Shown here in pieces: positions 1-4,748 of a stretch of 8,698 nt of DNA. Each line of letters begins with the position of its first letter. The stretch's first letter is position 1. This stretch comes from JABIEQ01 sp964516055 (GTDB taxonomy: Bacteria > Patescibacteriota > Patescibacteriia > Magasanikbacterales > UBA922). The notes below the pieces were generated by a model, which saw only the letters and a list, made by a program, of their open reading frames with translations, did no database searches and had not been told where the DNA came from. The position numbers and the translations under genes are program-made. The stretch lies in NCBI GenBank assembly GCA_964516055.1, contig CAZEYK010000048.1, forward strand, positions 1 to 8,698, read 5' to 3'.

Positions 1-771
1 TGCGATCTGGGCTGTTTCCCTTTTGACTACGAAGCTTAGCCCCCGCAGTCTGACTTGCATGTTTTTGACTGTTAGTATTCGGAGTTTGATAACGGTGAGT
101 ACGGCAAGCCGCCTCAATCATTTCCAGTGCTCTACCCCTAACAGGAACACATACAGCTAGCCCTAAAGCTATTTCGAGGAGAACCAGCTATTACTGAGTT
201 CGATTAGAATTTCTCCGCTATCCACAGCTCATCCGCTCGTGTTGCACGGCGAGTCGGTTCGGTCCTCCAGAGCGTTTTACCGCTCCTTCAACCTGGCCAT
301 GGATAGATCACCCAGTTTCGGGTCATGTGTGTGCCACCATACGCCGGTTAAGACTCGGTTTCCCTATGCCTTCGAACCAGAGGCTCTTAAGCAAGCGACA
401 CACAGCATACTCGCAGGCTCATTCTTCAATAGGAACGCTGTCACCCTGAACGAATCTAGGGCTCCAACTTCTTGTAAGCACATGGTTTCAGAAACTATTT
501 CATCGCCCTCACCGGGCTGCTTTTCACCTTTCCCTCACGGTACTGGTTCACTATCGATCACTAAGTATATTTAGCCTTATCGCATAGTCGCGACGGATTC
601 CGACAAAATTTCACGTGTTCTGCCGTACTCAGGAATGTATTCATGATATATATAACATATTTTGTATACAGGGCTATCACCGTCTTTGGCGCTCCGTTCC
701 AGGAGTCTTCTACTATACAAGATATACATATCACCCGGCCATTCAGGTTACCGGACAATACATCCTACAAC

Positions 772-855
772 ACCATATCTGCAACGGCCTGTCCTTTAAG
801 GCATGTTTCAAAATAATCCGAAGATCATCCATTAACACACCAACACAGTTATGGT
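772..855 (-). other. 23S rRNA expansion: enlarged helix with inner UUCG hairpin
   Basis: Arms 772-781 and 846-855 pair over ten positions (ACCAUA/UAUGGU and CUG/CAG around one A·A mismatch in the RNA sense). They close a roughly 64-nt loop region which contains a second UUCG-capped hairpin (loop complement of 819-822, stem 813-818/823-828) and a GCCU/AGGC hairpin. In Bacillus the same position, between AAACC and GGTTGTAGGA, holds only a simple hairpin of about 20 nt. The comparison is from memory of the family, the pairing is seen in the sequence. Confidence 0.65.
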
Positions 856-898
856 TTAGGCTCTTCCGCATTCGTTCGCCACTACTAACGGAATCATA

Positions 899-967
899 AC
901 TTCTCTCAACTACCTTATTTCTATCTTATCCGAAGATAATACAGAACTAAGGTAAGAAAAAAGAAGT
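899..967 (-). other. 23S rRNA expansion: long UUCG-capped hairpin
   Basis: Between the conserved GAGGAAAAGAAA segment and GTAGTGGCGAACGAA, where E. coli has only a short hairpin of about 20 nt, this gene carries about 70 nt that folds on itself. In the RNA sense the apex is a UUCG tetraloop (complement of 931-934). The stem 911-930 pairs with 935-954 with only two mismatches and one wobble, followed by an internal loop and an outer 6-bp stem 899-904/962-967. The pairing is seen directly. It has no ORF and no splice-site signature, so it is more likely a retained rRNA expansion segment than an intron, although removal by RNase III is possible. Confidence 0.8.
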
Positions 968-1226
968 CTTTTGTTATTTTCTTTTCCTCTGGCTACTGAG
1001 ATGTTTCACTTCGCCAGGTCTTCTCCAACATACCTATGTATTCAGTATGTGGTGACACGACATTACTCGTGCCGGGTTTCCCCATTCGGACATCTCCGGG
1101 TCACAGGTTGCTTACCACCTCGCCGAAGCTTATCGCAGGTTGCCACGTCCTTCATCGATACTTAGTGTCTAGGCATCCACCATGTGCTTTTATAATGCGC
1201 ACTACGAAAACATATAATAGTTCTCG

Positions 1227-1253
1227 TAATGTAAATTCATAGAATTTACATTA
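1227..1253 (-). repeat. Perfect 12-bp inverted repeat just upstream of the mature 23S 5' end
   Basis: TAATGTAAATTC (1227-1238) and GAATTTACATTA (1242-1253) are exact reverse complements separated by three bases. In the 23S precursor this gives a 12-bp hairpin ending about 24 nt before the estimated mature 5' end. No T tract follows in either direction, so it is unlikely to be a terminator. A role in processing (RNase III-type) or as a leader hairpin is an inference. Confidence 0.7.
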
Positions 1254-1370
1254 AAGTTTAATGTCTGCTAAACATTGATTTGTTTGTTGAATTGTAAGGT
1301 TCTTTCGTAATCTATCTCATTACTTTTTCCAATATGCTTAGAGAAAGGGATGATATAAATTTGAGGAAGT

Positions 1371-1390
1371 AAAAAGCCGCGTAAGCGGCT
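1371..1390 (-). terminator. Terminator-like hairpin upstream of 23S rRNA
   Basis: On the minus strand AGCCGC, loop TTAC and GCGGCT form a perfect 6-bp GC-rich stem (1375-1380/1385-1390), followed immediately by a run of four T (complement of 1371-1374) and then ACTTCC. On the plus strand there is no T tract after the hairpin, so the polarity is minus. It ends the hairpin-rich stretch that starts at the promoter at 1599-1627 and stands about 170 nt before the 23S 5' end. The T tract is short, so partial read-through into 23S is plausible. Confidence 0.6.
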
Positions 1391-1592
1391 AGATATGTTG
1401 TGATATACCTAGCGGTGTTTTAGATCTCTGTGATTACTCGTTTGTAAGATAGGTGTGACATGATATTGTTGATAGATAATACATGTATCCGAGTAGCCAG
1501 AGGTCATAGCAATGCTAGGACGTGGTGCTTGTGCGTTTCCGCATCAAGGCTAGTAGTCAAAATTTTAGATGGTTGCTACTGTTTTTAGCAGC
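1371..1592 (-). ncRNA. Candidate structured RNA, or attenuated 23S leader, of unknown family
   Basis: A near-consensus promoter and a terminator-like hairpin bracket about 220 nt on the minus strand. In transcript order the stretch holds: a hairpin right at the predicted start (1575-1579/1588-1592); a hairpin capped by a GAAA tetraloop (loop 1536-1539, stem CTTG-TGCG 1528-1535 with CGCA 1540-1543 and CAAG 1545-1548, one bulge); a long irregular stem (1426-1430/1498-1502, then 1435-1440/1490-1495, then 1458-1462/1482-1486 with inner 1464-1467/1478-1481); a CTAGGTAT/ATATCTAG hairpin (1389-1396/1405-1412); and the terminator. I do not recognise 6S, SRP, RNase P or tmRNA signatures. Short ORFs inside lack ribosome binding sites. 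It could be an independent small RNA or the regulated leader of the adjacent 23S gene. The structure is seen; that it is transcribed is inferred. Confidence 0.5.
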
Positions 1593-1598
1593 GAGATC

Positions 1599-1627
1599 AT
1601 TCTATTATATGTGTGATAACTTGTCAA
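1599..1627 (-). promoter_or_regulatory. Strong sigma-70-type promoter, minus strand
   Basis: On the minus strand TTGACA (1622-1627) is followed after exactly 17 bases by TAGAAT (1599-1604), placing the start near 1592. It is the only near-consensus promoter found upstream of 23S rRNA, so it must drive either the candidate structured RNA alone or, by read-through, 23S as well. Confidence 0.75.
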
Positions 1628-1650
1628 GTCTTTTAGCATGGGGATAAATA
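1621..1650 (+). promoter_or_regulatory. Possible promoter for the DUF817-rlmH pair
   Basis: TTGTCA (1621-1626) with ATAAAT (1644-1649, 17-bp spacer) or TAAATA (1645-1650, 18-bp spacer) could drive the plus-strand genes. The -35 box lies almost exactly on the -35 box of the minus-strand promoter, because ACTTGTCAAGT is nearly palindromic. The -10 match is mediocre; an alternative -10, TATAGT at 1724-1729, lacks a good -35. Confidence 0.35.
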
Positions 1651-1764
1651 AATTCTATTTAAACGGCTGTACTAAGGGGAAAATCTATGCTAAAAATACA
1701 TATATTTCCGGTACCCTGTAGCCTATAGTATGCACTCACTTTGCGGTCCCATGCTACCTATTAC

Positions 1765-2568
1765 ATGACCATTATGATTTCTTCTCACCTGATCAAAAAC
1801 TCCCTCTACGAATTTCTTATATTCGGCCTGAAACAAGCACAATCTTGTGTGTTTGCTGGGTCTTTTTTTGTGCTTCTTTTTCTTTCCCACAAAATCATGA
1901 TTCCTGGCTTACCCAGGTATGATTTTTTGTTTCTTGGGGCGGTATTGATTCAAATTATTTTGGTATTTACAAAGATCGAAACGATAGATGAAGTAAAAAC
2001 GATTGCACTATTCCATGTGATTGGTTTACTGCTTGAACTGTTCAAAACTCATCCAGCTATTGGTTCATGGAGTTATCCGGAGTTTGGGTATCTCAAAATT
2101 GGAACCGTCCCATTGTATAGTGGATTTATGTATGCAGCAGTTGGGAGTTATATTGCACAAGCATGGCGACGATTTGATGTACACCTTGTCCACCCTCATC
2201 GATATTTTTTGAGTGGAATTTTATGCGTGGCTATTTATCTCAATTTTTTTACCCATCATTTTTGGTATGATATCCGATGGTTGTTGATGGGTATTACCAT
2301 TATTCTTTTTTCAAAAACATCGGTAGAATTTACCCCACTACGAGAAATAAGAAAGATGCCTGTTGTGGTGTCGTTTGTGTTGATTGCCTTTTTTATTTGG
2401 ATTGCAGAAAACATTTCTACCTTTTTTGGCGCATGGAAATATCCAGATCAACTGGTAACGTGGACAACCGTTTCTATCCATAAAATTGGTTCGTGGTCAC
2501 TTTTAGTTATTATTAGTTTTATTTTAATTGCGCAGTTAAAACATTTAAAAGGTCTGAAAACAACATAA
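1765..2568 (+). CDS. DUF817-family integral membrane protein
   Basis: Multi-pass inner-membrane protein of unknown function, recognised as DUF817 from its pattern of conserved blocks: RYDFLFL (residues 51-57), LFHVIGLLLELFKT (82-95), GSWSYPE (100-106), PLYSGFMYAAVGSYIAQAW (116-134), NFFTHH (160-165), IRWLL (170-174) and AENISTFFGAWKYP (214-227), followed by GSW at 242-244. About seven or eight hydrophobic segments are visible (roughly 28-46, 52-70, 78-94, 115-132, 148-162, 168-183, 198-216, 242-258). The length of 267 aa is normal for the family. I chose the ATG at 1765; a TTG at 1741 would add eight residues and an ATG at 1774 would remove three, and no Shine-Dalgarno sequence decides between them. 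rlmH starts 10 bp after its stop, so they probably share a transcript. The conserved His, Glu and Trp residues in membrane segments hint at an enzymatic or transport role, but no function can be given. Confidence 0.85.
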   Translation: MTIMISSHLIKNSLYEFLIFGLKQAQSCVFAGSFFVLLFLSHKIMIPGLPRYDFLFLGAVLIQIILVFTKIETIDEVKTIALFHVIGLLLELFKTHPAIGSWSYPEFGYLKIGTVPLYSGFMYAAVGSYIAQAWRRFDVHLVHPHRYFLSGILCVAIYLNFFTHHFWYDIRWLLMGITIILFSKTSVEFTPLREIRKMPVVVSFVLIAFFIWIAENISTFFGAWKYPDQLVTWTTVSIHKIGSWSLLVIISFILIAQLKHLKGLKTT

Positions 2569-2578
2569 CCACTGTCTT

Positions 2579-3046
2579 ATGAATATAACCATTATTAGTG
2601 TCGGAAAATTTAAAGAATCTTATTGGCGTGAAGCGGCGGCTGAATATGAAAAACGTCTTGGCCCGTATATAAAATTAACGATACACGAACTCATTGAGGA
2701 ATCATTTGGCAAAGATGACCCAGCAGAAATAACAAAAGCAAAAGAAGCAGAAAAGATTTTAAAACATATTCCTGATCGATCATTTGTTATTGCGCTTGAT
2801 GAGCATGGTACCGAATTTTCTTCTGTTGGATTTTCGGAATTTTTGGATAAAAAAACTGCGGACGGGACGCATGTTGTGTTTGTGATTGGAGGACCTCGAG
2901 GATTACATGCAGCAATTCTTGAGCGAGCTGATGCAACGATTTCTTTTTCTCAACTTACCTTTCCCCATCAGATGATGCGTGTGTTTTTGCTGGAACAATT
3001 ATATCGAGCAATTACCATTATGCATGGAAAATCTTATCATTACTAA
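2579..3046 (+). CDS. rlmH: 23S rRNA (pseudouridine-1915-N3)-methyltransferase RlmH
   Basis: SPOUT-class, knotted methyltransferase that transfers a methyl group from S-adenosylmethionine to N3 of pseudouridine 1915 in helix 69 of 23S rRNA, acting on assembled 70S ribosomes as a homodimer. At 155 aa it has exactly the family length. Visible features are the N-terminal strand MNITIISVGK, the ALDEHG block (72-77), the cofactor-binding loop FVIGGPRG (101-108), and the knot and C-terminus ISFSQLTFPHQMMR (121-134) with LLEQLYRA (137-144) and the closing SYHY in place of the usual PYHx. It follows the DUF817 gene by 10 bp and precedes a bidirectional terminator. No Shine-Dalgarno sequence stands before the ATG, so it may be translated by coupling. 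Its substrate, the 23S gene, lies about 1.4 kb away in divergent orientation. Confidence 0.96.
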   Translation: MNITIISVGKFKESYWREAAAEYEKRLGPYIKLTIHELIEESFGKDDPAEITKAKEAEKILKHIPDRSFVIALDEHGTEFSSVGFSEFLDKKTADGTHVVFVIGGPRGLHAAILERADATISFSQLTFPHQMMRVFLLEQLYRAITIMHGKSYHY

Positions 3047-3062
3047 CTATCCGTGATGCCCT

Positions 3063-3093
3063 AAAAAAAACAGGAACATCGTTCCTGTTTTTT
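3063..3093. terminator. Bidirectional rho-independent terminator
   Basis: CAGGAAC (3071-3077), loop ATC and GTTCCTG (3081-3087) form a perfect stem. It is flanked by eight A on the left (3063-3070) and six T on the right (3088-3093), which lengthen the helix and give a U tract in both directions. It separates rlmH from the convergent minus-strand operon and overlaps the stop codon of the membrane-protein gene at 3092-3094. Confidence 0.92.
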
Positions 3094-3649
3094 ATTGCAT
3101 GTGATTCAGAATAAATTGTTCAATACGTTGTGTTCCTTGATTGAATTCATCTACCCATTGCGTGTCGATATCTTGTGTTTCATTGTCTGCAATTATTCGT
3201 TGTTCTTTTCCTTCATCCCACGATATTTTTACTGACACTATATCTCCTCCCTTTTCTCCTGGATGAGTGGTAATAGCATCAAACGAATTGTTTTGAAGTT
3301 GCCTGTATACTTGTTCCAAATTACTCTGAGAAAATGTAAGTGTATGTTCTTCTTTTTCTTCTCTGCCATTATTTGTCCATTGCTGTGTGTAGTCTCCGCC
3401 TGTGCTTGTTATATTTGCAATATGATAAGTAATAACAGGAGGGCCTTTTCCTTTTCGTTCAGAGGATACTTTTGACCAAGTCATGGTGATGTCTGAAGGC
3501 ATTGTTTCTGGTAAGGCATTGTACTGTTCTGGCTGTTCACTTGTATTTTCTTGGTTCTCTGCAAAAGAAGTATACAACATAAATACCGCTCCTATAACGA
3601 AAATGACTCCCAATGAACTTACTATTTTTTTTAGGTCTGTTTTTTCCAT
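3092..3649 (-). CDS. Hypothetical single-pass membrane-anchored protein
   Basis: Not a family I recognise. The 185-residue product has a short cytoplasmic start (MEKTDLKK), one hydrophobic segment at about 9-28 (IVSSLGVIFVIGAVFMLYTS), a Glu/Gln/Asn-rich linker (31-52), then a soluble part predicted to lie outside the membrane. No lipobox Cys is present, so it is anchored rather than a lipoprotein. The outer part alternates strands and one helix (HTLTFSQSNLEQVYRQLQ, 102-119), a layout seen in small uncharacterised secreted domains. The ATG at 3649 is preferred over a TTG at 3667. It starts 25 bp after the Smr gene and is last in the tRNA-CYTH-Smr series; a -10-like TATACT (3658-3663) ends 8 bp before the ATG and could give a near-leaderless transcript. 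The end is set by the bidirectional terminator. Confidence 0.8.
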   Translation of the reverse strand: MEKTDLKKIVSSLGVIFVIGAVFMLYTSFAENQENTSEQPEQYNALPETMPSDITMTWSKVSSERKGKGPPVITYHIANITSTGGDYTQQWTNNGREEKEEHTLTFSQSNLEQVYRQLQNNSFDAITTHPGEKGGDIVSVKISWDEGKEQRIIADNETQDIDTQWVDEFNQGTQRIEQFILNHMQ

Positions 3650-3674
3650 ATACAAATAGTATACCAAATATTTT

Positions 3675-3941
3675 TTATAGTACCACGATACAACTTCCTC
3701 CTTGGCATTGACTCCCCTGAACCATAGGATTTTTTGCTAATGCTCCATGTACGTGGGTCATGAGTATTCCTTCGCCAATGCCATGGATGACACGACAATA
3801 TGATATATGTTTTTGATAACAAAAAAACAACTGCCGTTCGAGTTGTTCGAGTGCTTCTGGCACGGTGGCATACTCATGTAAATCAATGGAATGAATATGT
3901 TGATCAAGTTGTGCCGCGAAAAATATTTCTTCAAGCGACAT
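3675..3941 (-). CDS. Stand-alone Smr-domain protein
   Basis: An 88-residue protein consisting of little more than a small MutS-related (Smr) domain. The family includes nicking endonucleases and, in other proteins, RNA endonucleases linked to ribosome rescue and quality control. The signature pieces are SIDLHEY (18-24, the usual LDLHG with Glu replacing Gly), EALEQLERQL (29-38), the core VIHGIGEGIL (51-60, matching the HGxGxG motif) and the terminal strand GGSCIVVL (81-88, matching GGxGVTxVxL). There is no MutS ATPase or clamp part, so it is not MutS2. Its ATG lies inside the end of the CYTH gene (11-bp overlap, ATGTCGCTTGA), which suggests translational coupling. Which nucleic acid it cuts or binds cannot be read from the sequence. 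Confidence 0.85.
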   Translation of the reverse strand: MSLEEIFFAAQLDQHIHSIDLHEYATVPEALEQLERQLFFCYQKHISYCRVIHGIGEGILMTHVHGALAKNPMVQGSQCQGGSCIVVL

Positions 3942-4506
3942 ATTTTTTTGGTGGATGTTGAAACGTAATTTCCGGCGTATGATCGTTAATTATCGACTTG
4001 GGAACACCTAATTCTCGATAATATATTTCATCAGCGGCACCAAATATTGCTTCTTTATATTCAAATCCTAATTGTTTTGTTACCTGTTGTACTAATTTTT
4101 CAGAGCGTGCTTCTATTTCTATATATGGTAATAATCCTGGCCATGTATCAATAGTTATTTCTACTTCGTTGAGTTTCCATAACTCTCGTTTGTTTTCTTG
4201 ATAGGCTTTTTTCCTTGCCCCTATTGATTCAAGAAATTGAACCGCATCATCAAAATTTGTCACAGTAACCAACGATTCTTTTTGATCTTCAATGTTGTTA
4301 CCTGTTACTTTTTTATAACTCATGGTAATGATGTTTGCTTCCTGCCGTACCCTCATCCATGATCCTTTGGATTCTACTGGCGGATGAAATACCATTCTTT
4401 TCATTATATACTCTTTATGCACAATAGACGCACTGAGTGCGTCTAATTTTTTACGAATATTTTCTTTGTCTATGTGTACAAAGGTGGCCTCGAATTCTAT
4501 ATGCAT
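3931..4506 (-). CDS. CYTH-domain protein (class IV adenylate cyclase / triphosphatase-like)
   Basis: A 191-residue protein of the CYTH or triphosphate-tunnel superfamily, whose members act on triphosphate substrates (cAMP synthesis, thiamine triphosphate or inorganic tripolyphosphate hydrolysis) with a metal in a beta tunnel. The N-terminal EFEAT (4-8) matches ExExK except for the final Lys. Further tunnel candidates are MRVR (51-54), SYKK (63-66), KREL (106-109), VEITID (115-120) and YIEIEA (128-133), alternating charged residues on strands as expected. The length fits bacterial class IV cyclase-like proteins, which are often named so without proof of cyclase activity; a triphosphatase is at least as likely. 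The ATG at 4506 is the natural start. The gene begins 36 bp after tRNA-Leu with no terminator between, and it ends in TGA inside the Smr gene. Confidence 0.88.
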   Translation of the reverse strand: MHIEFEATFVHIDKENIRKKLDALSASIVHKEYIMKRMVFHPPVESKGSWMRVRQEANIITMSYKKVTGNNIEDQKESLVTVTNFDDAVQFLESIGARKKAYQENKRELWKLNEVEITIDTWPGLLPYIEIEARSEKLVQQVTKQLGFEYKEAIFGAADEIYYRELGVPKSIINDHTPEITFQHPPKKYVA

Positions 4507-4542
4507 ACAATAAAATTCAATTACCTAACGCGTGTTAACTTG

Positions 4543-4624
4543 TGCTGGAGAGAGGACTTGAACCTCCACGCCCGAAGGCACTGGTTCCTAAGACCAGCGT
4601 GTATACCAATTTCACCACTCCAGC
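4543..4624 (-). tRNA. tRNA-Leu (anticodon UAG)
   Basis: The reverse complement folds as a class II tRNA. The acceptor GCTGGAG pairs with CTCCAGC followed by discriminator A; the D stem is GTG/CAC; the anticodon stem CTGGT/ACCAG encloses loop CTTAGGA with anticodon TAG (Leu, codons CUN); the long variable arm TGCC-TTCG-GGCG carries a UUCG loop; the T arm is GGAGG-TTCAAGT-CCTCT. The 3' CCA is not encoded (CAA follows the discriminator), so it must be added by CCA nucleotidyltransferase. A long variable arm and discriminator A are normal for leucine tRNA. The body is 82 nt. Confidence 0.96.
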
Positions 4625-4649
4625 ATTTTTTGTGAAAATGAACGAGTGG

Positions 4650-4678
4650 ATTAAACCATGTTTTGATTTGTTCGTCAA
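4650..4678 (-). promoter_or_regulatory. Promoter of tRNA-Leu and probably the CYTH-Smr operon
   Basis: On the minus strand TTGACG (4673-4678), a 17-bp spacer and TTTAAT (4650-4655) place the start near 4643, about 19 nt before the tRNA 5' end. Because no terminator separates the tRNA from the CYTH gene, the same promoter could serve the downstream protein genes. Confidence 0.72.
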
Positions 4679-4688
4679 TATATTGAAT

Positions 4689-4721
4689 AAAAAAGGACCC
4701 CTCGTTGTGATGAATCCTTTT
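4689..4721 (-). terminator. Likely terminator after pnp
   Basis: On the minus strand AAAAGGA (4715-4721) and TCCTTTT (4691-4697) can pair over a 17-nt loop, and a run of six T follows (complement of 4689-4694). It starts about 28 bp after the pnp stop codon and stands immediately before the tRNA promoter, the expected place. The stem is AT-rich and the loop large, so the call is moderate. Confidence 0.5.
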
Positions 4722-4748
4722 CTTTTTTGATATGTCTAACCTACATTT

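Larger units (their letters stand above)
1..1203 (-). rRNA. rrl: 23S ribosomal RNA, 5' part (truncated by the left window edge)
   Basis: The reverse complement reads through conserved 23S landmarks in order: GGTGGATGCC near the 5' end (1172-1181), GATGAAGGACGTG, TCCGAATGGGGAAACCC, GAACCAGTACCGTGAGGGAAAGG (about 530-552), ACCCGAAACTGGGTGATCTA, GGAGGACCGAACCGACT, TAGCTGGTTCTCC and GGGGTAGAGCACTG. The last visible block, GGGAAACAGCCCAGATCGC, corresponds to roughly position 960 of the E. coli molecule, so only the first third is present and the 3' part lies left of position 1. The 5' end is estimated by spacing from GGTGGATGCC compared with E. coli, accurate to perhaps 10 nt. The segment is about 240 nt longer than its E. 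coli equivalent, mainly because of two expansions listed separately. No 16S gene or tRNA lies upstream; the next upstream gene is divergent. Translated frames inside this stretch are not genes. Confidence 0.97.
1204..1764. other. Intergenic region between 23S rRNA and the DUF817 gene
   Basis: This 560-bp region holds no protein gene that I can support. It contains divergent promoters whose -35 boxes overlap around 1621-1627, a hairpin-rich transcribed stretch on the minus strand (about 1371-1592) ending in a terminator-like hairpin, and an AT-rich 23S leader with a perfect hairpin close to the mature 5' end. No 16S 3' end, no tRNA (no T-arm GGTTCGAATCC-like block) and no clear boxA were found. 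A 9-bp inverted pair, TTTTAGCAT at 1631-1639 and ATGCTAAAA at 1687-1695, lies on the DUF817 side and could be an operator, but this is weak. Confidence 0.7.

Noticed and set aside
239..1242. Several open frames of 60-110 codons within the first 1.2 kb
   Set aside because: They lie inside the 23S rRNA gene, whose conserved sequence explains the region.
1409..1507. A 32-codon minus-strand ORF in the candidate structured RNA
   Set aside because: No ribosome binding site, no recognisable product, and an ORF this short is expected by chance; kept in mind only as a possible leader peptide.
1505..1600. Two very short leader-peptide-like ORFs (ATG at 1600 and at 1544)
   Set aside because: The first ATG overlaps the -10 box and would not be transcribed; the second lies in the GAAA hairpin and lacks a ribosome binding site.
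1741..1764. TTG start adding eight residues to the DUF817 protein
   Set aside because: The extra residues are not hydrophobic or family-like, and two ATG codons follow at once.
3631..3822. Minus-strand ORF of 63 codons across the Smr end
   Set aside because: A frame shadow of the Smr gene with no family features.
3931..3933. Possible UGA recoding as in Gracilibacteria
   Set aside because: The TGA ending the CYTH gene lies in a normal gene overlap, and no gene here needs read-through of UGA.
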